Below, in pieces: positions 34,953 through 43,404 of a DNA stretch of 64,000 bases. The notes under the pieces are model-generated. The model had not been told where the DNA came from. It was given only the letters and a program-made list of their open reading frames with translations, and did no database searches. The stretch comes from Kitasatospora sp. NBC_01287 (GTDB lineage: Bacteria > Actinomycetota > Actinomycetes > Streptomycetales > Streptomycetaceae). The position numbers were made by a program, and so were the translations under genes. The stretch spans positions 186,001 through 250,000 of the forward strand of contig NZ_JAPEPB010000002.1 of assembly GCF_026340565.1 (NCBI RefSeq), given 5' to 3'. Within the stretch, counting starts at the first letter, position 1, and every line of letters starts with the position of its first letter.

Positions 34953-35282
34953 ATGATGGACAACGCAGAGTTTCGCCAGTTGGCTGACCAGTTGATACTG
35001 CACGTTGAACAGAAGCTGGACAGTATCGAGGGCGACGCCGATATCGACTGCGAGAACGACGGCTCCACCATGACGCTGACCTTCAAAAGCGACAAGCAGA
35101 ACAAGATCGTGATCACCCGTCACGAAGACACACGGCAGATCGGGTTGGCGACGAAGACGAACTCCTACCACTTCGACTACACGAACGGCAGCTGGATCGA
35201 TGCCCGATCCAAGAAGAGCTTCCTCACGCTGCTCTCGGAGGCGGCCACCGTCCAAGCAGGCCAGGAGATCAACTTCAACTGA
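34953..35282 (+). CDS. cyaY: Frataxin-like CyaY protein
   Basis: 109 residues, the length of bacterial CyaY. It follows the enterobacterial CyaY pattern throughout: EFRQLADQLILHVEQKLD, then GDADIDCENDGSTMTLTF, IVITRHEDTRQIGLATKT, YHFDYTNGSWIDARSKKSFL and LLSEAATVQAGQEINF. The acidic first helix/strand that binds iron and the iron-sulfur scaffold is kept. Known role: iron donor/regulator of the IscS-IscU iron-sulfur assembly. CyaY is a proteobacterial gene and is not expected in Streptomyces. The base composition is visibly less GC-rich than its neighbours. Start ATG at 34953 or the next codon, after GGGAGAC. Recent horizontal acquisition as element cargo is the likely reading. Confidence 0.88.
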   Translation: MMDNAEFRQLADQLILHVEQKLDSIEGDADIDCENDGSTMTLTFKSDKQNKIVITRHEDTRQIGLATKTNSYHFDYTNGSWIDARSKKSFLTLLSEAATVQAGQEINFN

Positions 35283-35399
35283 GTACGGCTTGACGTCCTA
35301 ATTCTTCGACAGCCCTGACTCTTGACAGGGGTGGCCGCCGCGGTAATCGACGACCTCGGATGCGGCTGCTACCCCTGCCAAGGCGGCCCGGGCGTCACC

Positions 35400-35830
35400 C
35401 AGGACGGCGTCCGCAACGCCACCACGGCCGCAGGCTCGATCGCTGGCGCAGTGCCGCTTCGGCGGTTCCGGCTTCCGGGTCCGGCCAGCAGCCGGAACGC
35501 AGGCCGAGAATCTCCTGGGAGCGGGCGCCGGCGTGCCAGCTGGGGGTCAAGGGTGCCCAGGCGGAGCCCCTGGTGTGGATTCGCATACGGAGTCGCGGAA
35601 CTGCCCGCTCTGAGCGGGAAGAGGGCGGAGCAAAGCTGGATGCTCTGCCCTCTGCTGGCGTAGGAGCTGGTTCTCGGCGGTGGCCTGGTGCAGGGCACGG
35701 ACCAGAGCTTCGACATCTGCTTTGAGCTGGGTGATCTCCTCAACATCGGCCGTCCGGAGTTCCTTGAGTCGTCGGATCTGCTTGCGGAGTCGCTGTTCGT
35801 TATCCGGGGTGGTGCCGCGGACGCGGACCC
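35400..35830 (-). pseudogene. Remnants of another recombinase operon copy
   Basis: Two decayed minus-strand pieces. At about 35400-35540: GARSQEILGLRSGCWPDPE, matching GARPQEVLGLRAGCCPDPE of the 743-residue recombinase. At about 35650-35830: NEQRLRKQIRRLKELR and EEITQLKADVEALVRAL, matching the coiled-coil protein at 35928. Their order is swapped relative to the intact operon, so they come from rearranged or separate older copies. Confidence 0.7.
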
Positions 35831-35841
35831 TAGAACACTCA

Positions 35842-35881
35842 GGTGCCCCCGAGCTGTCCGCCCGGACGGCTCGGGGGCACC
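35842..35881 (-). terminator. Terminator of the inner recombinase operon
   Basis: GGTGCCCCCGAGC (35842-35854) and GCTCGGGGGCACC (35869-35881) are perfect reverse complements, with TCCG/CGGA pairing further inside the loop. It lies 47 bases past the last gene of the operon on the minus strand. Confidence 0.75.
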
Positions 35882-35927
35882 CGTGTGTCGTGTGGTCGGG
35901 CGGTCAGCGAGAACGAGGGACCACCAT

Positions 35928-36338
35928 TCAGCGGTTCGGTCCGGGCCGCAGGGGAATGACGTTCGCGTTGCCGCCGCTGAGGACGTCGCGCAGTTCCTGG
36001 TTCTCCAGGGTGAGGCGGGTGTTCTCGGCGAGGAAGCCATCGACGTCGGCCTTGAGCTGGGTGATCTCCTCGTTCTTGTTCGCGATGGTCGTCTTGAGGT
36101 CGACGATCTTCTTGCGCAGGCGGGTCTCGACGTCGGAGGTGCCGCCGCGGGCCTGGACGGCTTGGTAGAAGTCGTTCTTCAGGTCGGTGTGACGTTGGGT
36201 CAGGGCGTTTCGGGGGACGTCGGCCTCGATGGCCAGGGCGACGATGGTCAGGGCTCCGTTGGAGCGTTCAGGTGTGCCGGCCAGGATGCGGTCCGTCGCG
36301 GCGCGGATCCGGTCGCGTTCGTCGGGGGCGGGGCTCAC
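35928..36338 (-). CDS. Recombinase-associated coiled-coil protein (DUF6262/TnpC-like), inner element
   Basis: 136 residues from the GTG at 36338, which overlaps the upstream stop as GTGA. The N-terminal part (ERDRIRAATDRILAGTPERS; PRNALTQRHTDLKNDFYQ) is followed by a long coiled coil (LRKKIVDLKTTIANKNEEIT to LENQELRDVL). Likely a DNA-binding or bridging partner of the three recombinases, as TnpC is for Tn554. Paralogue at 27903. Confidence 0.72.
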   Translation of the reverse strand: MSPAPDERDRIRAATDRILAGTPERSNGALTIVALAIEADVPRNALTQRHTDLKNDFYQAVQARGGTSDVETRLRKKIVDLKTTIANKNEEITQLKADVDGFLAENTRLTLENQELRDVLSGGNANVIPLRPGPNR

Positions 36339-38566
36339 GTGGGACTCTCCCGGAGGGTGAAGCGGGTGCGGTCGTGTTCGTCGGCCAGTTCGCGCAGGCG
36401 TGTGGCGGTGGCGTGTCGGCGTTCGGCCAGGGGACCGGGGACGTGGGCGGCTTTGCGGTCGAGGTCGTCGGCGCGCCGGCGGAGCCAGGTGGCGTGCTGG
36501 TCGGTGCGGACGGTGTTGCCGCAGCCCGGGACGCACTGGTCGAGGCTGGGCGCGTCGTTGTGCTGGTCGTCCTTCGCGCAGAGGGCCCGGTCGCGTTTGT
36601 AGAGGCAGAGCAGCAGTGCGTGGGGGTTGTCGTAGAGGACAGTGCCGTCCTGGGCCAGGTGCCGGCGGGCAGCGGCGTGCTTGCGGACGAAGTCGAGTCC
36701 GACCAGGCCGCCCTGGAACACCGGGCCGTTCGCCGCGGCCAGGATCGCCCGGCGGGCGGCGGGCCCGGAGATAGCCTCGCCGTCCTGCATGCGCTCGTGG
36801 AGGTCGGCGGCGGTGTCGGCGGTGGCCAGGGCGGTCTCGACGTCGACGTAGGCGTGGATCCCGCTGCGGCTGCGGCTGCCGTAGCGGCCGGACTCGTCGG
36901 TGTTCAGGACGGTCCGCATGTGGCCGTACTGGATCGCCAGGGCGACCAGACCGCCGGGCCGGCGCGCGATATGCCAGGCCAACGTCCTCCTGAAACGCGC
37001 GGTCCCGATCCGCCCGTGTGGGTCGGGAACGATGGTCTCACCCGGCAGGTCGCGGGTCTTGGCCTCGTTGTTTACCCAGGTCACGAAGTCCTCGATCCGC
37101 ACGGCGATCGCGTAGTTCCCCAGGGATCCGGTGCGGTGACGGGCGTGGGAAGGATCATGGATGGCCGCGTCGAACAGCAGCTCGTCGTCGGGGACGAAGC
37201 GCTCCAGCACGCGGATGGCGTTGACGACGGGAGTGATGGCGACCCAGGGAACCGCACGCTCAGCGCCGCCGGGCAGGTAGTGGCCGGTGTCGGGATCGGT
37301 GGCGCTCTTGTAGTGGTGACTGCGGATCAGCAGGTGCGGCTCCTCGTCGTCCTCCTCGTCCGGGCCGGGCGCGACGTCCTCGGGGTGGACACGGAGAACG
37401 TGACGGCCCGACTGGCCGTCAGGCCCGGGTTCCGGATCGGGACAGCAGCCCGCGCGCAGGCCGAGAACCTCCTGGGGACGGGCGCCTGTCAAGTACGAGC
37501 AGACGATGAAGACGGCCGTGACCAGGTGCTTGAGCAGGGTGTCGGCCTCGGTGTAGTCGATAGTCTCGCGCCAGGGGCGCCCGTTGATCCGGCCGGTGAC
37601 CGGTACGTCGAGCGGACACAAGCCTGGGCTGGCCGTCACAATCGCTGACAGATCCAGCCTGTTGCAGGCGTGAGCGACCTGCCGGAGAGAGGCACCGGTC
37701 ACGGCCGCGACGTAGGCGCGGGGCAGGGTGGGCTTGCCGTTGTGGAAGGTGGCGGGCAACGGGTCGCCGCCAGCGACCCGCTGGGTCAGGTAGGCGTTGA
37801 GAGCGAGCCGACCGGCAGGGGTCGACTGCTGGGTGTGGGCGGCCTGGTGCAGGCGACGGGCTTCGGCGTGGGCGGCGAGGATGTCGTCGGCCAGGTCCTC
37901 GACGAAGCGGATCGCCCAGATCAGCAGCGGGCCCATGGTCTCCTCGGCCAGCACCTCCCGCGCGTTCTCCCCGCCGGTCGAGGTCTCGGCGGGCAGATAA
38001 TCGTCCACTCCGTCCTCATCCCACGGGGGGCGTGGAATCCCGGCGGGCCGGGCGGTGAGCTGGTCGAACGCCCACAACCGCGTCACCGCCAGCAGCTGCT
38101 TGCGCACGTTGGCGCGGCCGCTGCCGGCGTCGCGCAGGTGCAGCCCGTACTCGTGCAGGACCGCCCGGTCGCAGGCGGCCAGCGTGACGATGCCCCGCTT
38201 CTCCAGCCAGTGCGCCATCAGCATCCATGCCCGCACGGTTCTCTGTGCCGAATCGGGGGCGATGCGAGTCCGCATTCTGGCCGCGCGCTCGCGCACGAAG
38301 CTGTTGCGAAGTTCCCCGTTCAGGAACGTCCATGCGATCAGCCGCAGCGGCTCGCGAAAGCACTCCACGCAGGACTCCCAGTCGATCTTGAACAGATACG
38401 TGCTGGGGTTGTCGATGAGCGGGGCCAGCGACCACACCATGTCGCCGAAACAGCTGCTGAGGTGCGCGTGGCGGGCGATGACCAGGTGGGCGGGGATGAC
38501 CGGGGTGTCTAGTTCGGGCAGCGGCAGGAGATAGGGATCGGCCTCGGGAGCGAGGATGGCGGTCAC
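36335..38566 (-). CDS. Tyrosine recombinase, large third subunit, inner element
   Basis: 743 residues. Catalytic pattern: R in YLTGARPQEVLGLR (near 370), H-x-x-R in LAWHIARRPGGLVAL (near 535), GH in IQYGHMRTVL and Tyr in SGRYGSRSRSG. Cys-rich C-terminus (CLYKRDRALC, QCVPGC). Overlaps both neighbours by 4 bases. Paralogue of the 711-residue protein at 28304; shared arm-binding N-terminus (DPYLLPLPELDTPV; SLAPLIDNPS). Presumably acts with the other two recombinase-like proteins on the TTCCCT ends. Confidence 0.82.
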   Translation of the reverse strand: MTAILAPEADPYLLPLPELDTPVIPAHLVIARHAHLSSCFGDMVWSLAPLIDNPSTYLFKIDWESCVECFREPLRLIAWTFLNGELRNSFVRERAARMRTRIAPDSAQRTVRAWMLMAHWLEKRGIVTLAACDRAVLHEYGLHLRDAGSGRANVRKQLLAVTRLWAFDQLTARPAGIPRPPWDEDGVDDYLPAETSTGGENAREVLAEETMGPLLIWAIRFVEDLADDILAAHAEARRLHQAAHTQQSTPAGRLALNAYLTQRVAGGDPLPATFHNGKPTLPRAYVAAVTGASLRQVAHACNRLDLSAIVTASPGLCPLDVPVTGRINGRPWRETIDYTEADTLLKHLVTAVFIVCSYLTGARPQEVLGLRAGCCPDPEPGPDGQSGRHVLRVHPEDVAPGPDEEDDEEPHLLIRSHHYKSATDPDTGHYLPGGAERAVPWVAITPVVNAIRVLERFVPDDELLFDAAIHDPSHARHRTGSLGNYAIAVRIEDFVTWVNNEAKTRDLPGETIVPDPHGRIGTARFRRTLAWHIARRPGGLVALAIQYGHMRTVLNTDESGRYGSRSRSGIHAYVDVETALATADTAADLHERMQDGEAISGPAARRAILAAANGPVFQGGLVGLDFVRKHAAARRHLAQDGTVLYDNPHALLLCLYKRDRALCAKDDQHNDAPSLDQCVPGCGNTVRTDQHATWLRRRADDLDRKAAHVPGPLAERRHATATRLRELADEHDRTRFTLRESPT

Positions 38567-40326
38567 GGGTTGAGGTCTCCACTCAGCAGGTCGTCGACAA
38601 TCTCCCGGTCGGCGGCGGCGATCCGGCCCCGAGCCTTGTCCCAGGCCCCGGCGCCGATCTTGCCTCTCAGATCCTCCAAGCGGGCGTGGGCGTCACTCCA
38701 GTCCCGGTCCCAGACGGGCGCGGGTAGGACCGAGCGGGCGTTCGCCAGCGCCTGGTGCAAATGGACCAGACGCGGGTGGTGATCAGCATGAATTCGCGCG
38801 CTTTCGCAGCCTAGACATGTGAGATAGGACGCTCCGCAGCCCCCGTCCGGTAGCGGCGCGGGGCCTTGCTCGGTGCTGGAGCAGTCGGCGGTGGCGGTCT
38901 CCTGGTATCCGGGGCCGCGCTCCTGGCTGAGCTGGGCGGCCAGGCTGACCGTCTTTCGGGCGTGCTCCAGCGCGGCTGCCGCACCGGCGGCGACGACGGG
39001 GGCGGCCTGCCGTTGGACGCGCTGGTCGGGCAGCACGTATCGGCGTTCGTGGGTGTCGAGGGTGTGCTGGGACGGTTCCCCGCGGTCCACCACGACCGTG
39101 CGCCGTCCGCGCTGGAACGGCGAGCCCGTGCCCGTCCGCTTCTTCCACCCGGCCGCATCCTCGTCGTTGAGACCCAGGCGGATGGGACCGACGGCAGTGC
39201 GGCGTGCCGGGTTCTCGATCACCCGCTGGGGACAGTGGGCGCGCCAGGCCAGGAGACGGTCGGTGCCGGGGGCAAGGTTGTGAGCCAAGGCGCGGGCGAA
39301 GCGGGTGGCCTGCAGGGCCTGGGTAATCAGACGGCCTGGGGAGTCGGCACCGGCATCAGTGGCACTCTCGGTCTCGGAGCGGCCGCCCTTGTGCTTGCGG
39401 ACCGGGATCCGGTAAGTGGGCCGGCCGTCGGGGCCGGCGTCGGGGGCGGCCTTCGGTGTGGGCATCACGTTGATCACCGAGAGATTCCAGCCGAACTCGG
39501 TCATCAGCAGCACCCCCAGGGCGGTTGCCTCCATCCGGTCCAGGAATAGCCGCTTCCACGTCACCTCGGCGGAGCGTCCGCCCACCGCGCGGCGGTAGCG
39601 AATCTTCACTTCCCCGCGCTTGTAGCGGGGGATGTCGCCGGTACGGGCGATCAGGTCCAGGGCCTCACCCAGGGCCCAGTCCTCGGTGCCGGGCGCGAAG
39701 GCACCGCGGTGCCAGGAATCCAGGTGGTCGGAGTGCTGCTCGATCCGCAGCAGCGCGGCTCGGAACACGCGCCGGGCCTCCAGCCGGATCCGGTCGAACT
39801 CCGCGGGCGCGTAGGACTCCACCTTGCTCGGCAGGTCCGGGACGCGGCGGGCGAGTTCCTCGAAAACCGGACCCGCCTGCAGGCGGGGATCATCGCGCAG
39901 CAGACTGGCGACGCTCCGGAATACCTCGCGCCCGCCGGACGTGTGCTTCTGCTGTTCCCACCAGGCTTTCACCGCGGCGGCGGTGAGCTCGTCCAGGTCC
40001 TCCGGTGGCCGGGCGCGCTGGGAGGCGAACGTCGCGAACGCATGCAGGTACCGGAAGCTCCCCTTGGAGGTTTCGTGGGAGCCCCAGCCGTGGGTGCGGG
40101 CGGCGAACAGGACAGCCAGGGACCGCTGCAACGGTGCGGGCGCCGGCAGCGTGGCAAAGTCGTAGTCCCGTGTATGGCCGTCGCGGTCGCGGTGGCGCAC
40201 CATCAGGCCGGTCAGCGGATCCAGGACTGGCGGGGCGGTGTAATCGGTCGGCGGCAGGACCGCCTTCCTGCCCCTGCCGCGGCCTTCGCTATGGCCGTTC
40301 CTCTCCTCGGTGTCCATCGTGGTCAC
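38563..40326 (-). CDS. Recombinase-like second subunit without visible catalytic triad, inner element
   Basis: 587 residues. Long helical N-terminal part (PLQRSLAVLFAARTHGWGSH; AVKAWWEQQKHTSGGREVF), a central region aligned with recombinase folds (FLDRMEATALGVLLMTEFGW), and a Cys-rich zinc-finger-like end (CGASYLTCLGCESARIHADH). I cannot find R-HxxR-Y in canonical order, so it may be a structural partner. The outer element's homologue of this gene is the target of the inner insertion, cut just after the CLxC motif. Confidence 0.7.
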   Translation of the reverse strand: MTTMDTEERNGHSEGRGRGRKAVLPPTDYTAPPVLDPLTGLMVRHRDRDGHTRDYDFATLPAPAPLQRSLAVLFAARTHGWGSHETSKGSFRYLHAFATFASQRARPPEDLDELTAAAVKAWWEQQKHTSGGREVFRSVASLLRDDPRLQAGPVFEELARRVPDLPSKVESYAPAEFDRIRLEARRVFRAALLRIEQHSDHLDSWHRGAFAPGTEDWALGEALDLIARTGDIPRYKRGEVKIRYRRAVGGRSAEVTWKRLFLDRMEATALGVLLMTEFGWNLSVINVMPTPKAAPDAGPDGRPTYRIPVRKHKGGRSETESATDAGADSPGRLITQALQATRFARALAHNLAPGTDRLLAWRAHCPQRVIENPARRTAVGPIRLGLNDEDAAGWKKRTGTGSPFQRGRRTVVVDRGEPSQHTLDTHERRYVLPDQRVQRQAAPVVAAGAAAALEHARKTVSLAAQLSQERGPGYQETATADCSSTEQGPAPLPDGGCGASYLTCLGCESARIHADHHPRLVHLHQALANARSVLPAPVWDRDWSDAHARLEDLRGKIGAGAWDKARGRIAAADREIVDDLLSGDLNP

Positions 40327-41861
40327 GACGCGACCCCCGCCTGGCGGGGCGTCAGACGATCCTCGATGTCCTGGATGCCATCCCCTTCCCGAGCCACCCT
40401 CGTGAACAGCCCGTCCAGATCCGGCAACGGCGCCGACAAGGGCTCATCGGCCTCCGCCAGCAGGGCTTCCAGCTGCAGGTGCCGCACCGGCGCGAGATAC
40501 GTCTCGACCGTGACCTGCCGGGTCGCATGGCCCAACAGCCCCTGCACCAGGTGCCACGGATCGCCGTAGAGAAGGGCGAAATCCCGGCGTTCCTTCGGAC
40601 TCAGCCCAAAGCGCCTGTCCAGCAGCGAGTTCAGCACCACCAGCATGAACAGAGCCATGCTGTGACGCGCTCCGTGCACGGTGGCGTAGGGCGAGTAGAC
40701 CCTGTGCGGGTCGCGCCGTTGATCGGCCAGCGGTTCCAACGCCGCCCGGCAGCGCTGGTTCGCAGTGCGGAACACCGCCTCCCACGAGTGCGGCTGGAAC
40801 GGCAGCCCAGCCTCGTTCAGCCACAGCCACAACGGCTCCGGACCGTCGGGACCCTCGGTGAACAGCATCGCCCGCTCCCGCCAGGTCAACGAGTCCAGCA
40901 ACCCCTCGAAGAGGACGCCGTCCCGGTCCCTCCAACGAACCTTGCGCTTGGGCCCCTGGGTCACCTCGGTGACCAGCCGCACATTCGTCAGCTCGTCGTA
41001 GCGGCCACGGGCCTGGGCCTTGCGCACTGCCCAGGCCCGCGAGGACTCCACGTACGACTCGATGTCGCGCACCGCCTCGGTCGAGCAGTAGAACGTCCGC
41101 GATGCCTTCGAGCGTGTAACCGCCCCCGACACCCGCCCGCGGCAGTAGCGGCTGTTGCCCAGCCGCGTGCCGGGGACCTCGAATGTCAGCAGCGAACCGC
41201 CTTCCTGGCGCCGCAGCCCTGAGGACACCGCCAGCCGCACGAACGCGGTGTTCCGATCCTCCAGCCGCCCCAGCCAGTCCGGCTCTACGTCCCCGTCCCG
41301 GGTGTGACCGCGCAGGCCGATGTCCGTCCACAGCCGCCACGTACGCGGCGTCAGCCAGTGCATGTCCGACACCATCGGCTTCTTCAGCCCGTCCGGAACC
41401 TCCCGCGTGCCACCCCGGGTGTCGGTAACCTGGCGCATCGTCACCGGACTCGCCGACACGTACCCCTGGTCCTTGGCCCACTTGTACAGGGCCGTGAACG
41501 CCGCCAGCTCCCGGTTCCACTTCGAGTTGCCCACCCGCGCCGGGTTCGACGGCGCGTCCAGCCGCCACGTCCCGTAATCCTTCAGATCCTTCTCGCTCGC
41601 ATCCGTCCAGTGCCGGCCCCGCGCGGACAGAGAGGTCAGAAGCAGAACAATGTCCGTTGCGTAATTCCGCCGCGTCTCCCGCTCATATCCCCGGAAGACC
41701 GAGGACTGCCCGAAACGGCACAGCAGCGGATCGATCCGGAAACCCGGCCCAACGAATACCGCATCCCCCTCCTGCATCTCCCAATCCGCCGCCCCGACTC
41801 CTGGTGGACCCGACATCGTCAGCCAGTCCCGACCCACCCAGAACACTCGCCACCGCGACAC
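40323..41861 (-). CDS. Tyrosine recombinase, first subunit, inner element
   Basis: 512 residues. Core-binding domain near 75-140 (RETRRNYATDIVLLLTSLSA). Catalytic residues: R in VSSGLRRQEGGSL (near 235), H-x-x-R in VHGARHSMALFML (near 395), H in LLGHATRQVTVETYLAPV with the nucleophile Tyr a few residues on. GTG start at 41861 with AGGAGGAG upstream, 46 bases from the element end at 41907. First gene of the four-gene operon. Homologue of the broken gene at 43401-44910. Confidence 0.85.
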   Translation of the reverse strand: MSRWRVFWVGRDWLTMSGPPGVGAADWEMQEGDAVFVGPGFRIDPLLCRFGQSSVFRGYERETRRNYATDIVLLLTSLSARGRHWTDASEKDLKDYGTWRLDAPSNPARVGNSKWNRELAAFTALYKWAKDQGYVSASPVTMRQVTDTRGGTREVPDGLKKPMVSDMHWLTPRTWRLWTDIGLRGHTRDGDVEPDWLGRLEDRNTAFVRLAVSSGLRRQEGGSLLTFEVPGTRLGNSRYCRGRVSGAVTRSKASRTFYCSTEAVRDIESYVESSRAWAVRKAQARGRYDELTNVRLVTEVTQGPKRKVRWRDRDGVLFEGLLDSLTWRERAMLFTEGPDGPEPLWLWLNEAGLPFQPHSWEAVFRTANQRCRAALEPLADQRRDPHRVYSPYATVHGARHSMALFMLVVLNSLLDRRFGLSPKERRDFALLYGDPWHLVQGLLGHATRQVTVETYLAPVRHLQLEALLAEADEPLSAPLPDLDGLFTRVAREGDGIQDIEDRLTPRQAGVAS

Positions 41862-41883
41862 CCGGCACTCCTCCTGTAGCGCT

Positions 41884-41907
41884 TCAACACGCTGACGCTA
41901 TAGGGAA
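41884..41907 (-). repeat. Inner element, right terminal repeat
   Basis: Minus strand TTCCCTATAGCG then TCAGCGTGTTGA. Identical to the left end at positions 1-6, 8, 12-15 and 17-24. Confidence 0.8.
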
Positions 41908-43404
41908 TTGGTGCAGGCCAGGCAGAGCAGGAACGAGGCCGCGCAGCCGCCGCTCGGCGCGGGCCAGGGGCTGGCGTCGGGGTCCGCGCAGTCCGCGGTC
42001 GCGGTCTTCTGGTGTGCGGGGTCCGCGCGCTGCGTCAGGTGGGCGGCGAGGGTCACCTCGCGGGCCTGGTCCAGGGCGTCGGTGGCGCCGGCCGCGATCA
42101 CTTCCACGGCCTCGTGCTGGATCCGCTGGTCGGGCAGCACGTAGCTGCGTTCCTGGGTGCGGTGCGTGTGCTGCAGGGGTTGGCCCTGCTCGGTCACCGC
42201 GGTCCGTCGCGAGCGTCGGAAGGGCTGCCCGGCGATGCCGTTCCGCACCGACCATGCTTGCGAATCGCCGTCGGTCAGGCCGAACGCGAGGGGGCCCACG
42301 GGGCGGGGCCGGTCCGGATGGTGGTGCTCGCGCCCCAGGTGGGCGCTGCGGCAGACCATGAGGTGGTCGGTGCCGGGGGCGAGCTGTTCGGCCAGGGCGC
42401 GCGCGGTGCGGGTCGCGGCCAGGGTCCTGGGTGATCAGCCGGCCCGGGGAGTGCGGCCCGGAGTCGGTGTGGAACTCGCGGGAGAACCAGTGGCCCGCCC
42501 CGGCCCGGCGCTTCTCAATCCGGACCTCGTAGGTCACCGCCTCCCCCGCGGCCAGAGCCGGGGAGGCGCGGGGCACGGGCAGGTGGTCGTAGACCGACAG
42601 GTTCCACCCGAACTCCGCGGTCAGCAGCACCCCCAGGCTGGTCAGCTCCGACCGCGACAAGAACAGCCGCCCCCACGTGCGGTCCCGTGACGTTCCGCCC
42701 AGCAGCCGGTGGTTGGTGACGTTGCCCCGGCTCCCCGCTTGCGGCGTGCGAGGAACGTCGCCGGTGCGGGCCAGGTGGTCCAGGACCCTTCCCAGACGCC
42801 ACTCCTGACCGCCCTCGGCCGTCTCCCCAGCCCGCCAACGCTCCAGCAGGCGCTCGTTCTCCTCGATCCGCAGCAGCGCGGTCCGGAAATGGCGCCGCGC
42901 GATGAGCCTGATCTCGTCGAACTCCTCAGGTTCGTAGGACCGTGTCGTGCTGTCTGGCCTGGGAATCCGCCGAGCGAGCTCCTCTGCGGCTGGGCCGGCG
43001 AGCATCCGCGGATCCAGCCGCAGCAGCCCCCGAATCACCGTCAGAGTCTGCCGCCCACCCGGGGTGCCGACGTTCGCCAGCCGCCAGCGCCGCAGCGCGC
43101 CCGTTGTCAGATCCTCCAGATCCGCGGGCGGCGGCTGCAGCGAGGCCGCGAACCGGGAGAAGGCACCCACCATGCCCCACAAGCCCTTCGCGGTCGCACG
43201 ACTGGTCCAGCCACGGCTGCGGGCCGCGAACACCGCGGCTAGAGAGCGCTGGAACGGCTCGGCCAGCGGCAGCGTCGCGAAGTCGAACACCGTCGCGTAT
43301 CCGGCCTTGTTCACGAAGGTCACCCGCAGCCCGTCCGCCGCCAGCGGCGGCGCGCAGTGGAAGTCCGTCGGCGGCAGCGACGCGCGACGCCCACGGCCGC
43401 TCAC
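41908..43404 (-). pseudogene. 5' part of the outer element's second recombinase gene
   Basis: Starts GTG at 43404 (overlap with the upstream stop) and reads GRGRRASLPPTDFHCAPPLA onward like the 587-residue inner homologue. Near 42427 one extra base shifts the frame (ITQ then TLAATRTARALAEQLAPG continues in the next frame). The coding sense stops at CLACTN where the inner element begins; the 3' part is at 30436-30679. Confidence 0.82.

Larger units (their letters stand above)
30680..41907. mobile_element. Inner recombinase element (11.2 kb) inserted in the outer element
   Basis: Ends TTCCCTGTCAAGTCAACGTG (from 30680) and, on the minus strand, TTCCCTATAGCGTCAGCGTG (from 41907): imperfect terminal inverted repeats, 19 of 24 identical, both with CGTGTTGA at 17-24. 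It contains a complete four-gene recombinase operon at the right (41861 to 35928, minus strand), a YidB-like gene at the left end, a cold-shock gene, a cyaY-like gene, older recombinase remnants and an IS481/IS5 nest. No target duplication is needed to restore the host frame (an AA could equally be shared). All four recombinase genes look intact, so the element may still be active. Confidence 0.82.

Noticed and set aside
35282..35400. Continuation of the cyaY-like gene or a partner gene
   Set aside because: The frame stops at 35282 and the following 120 bases show no start with a ribosome site.
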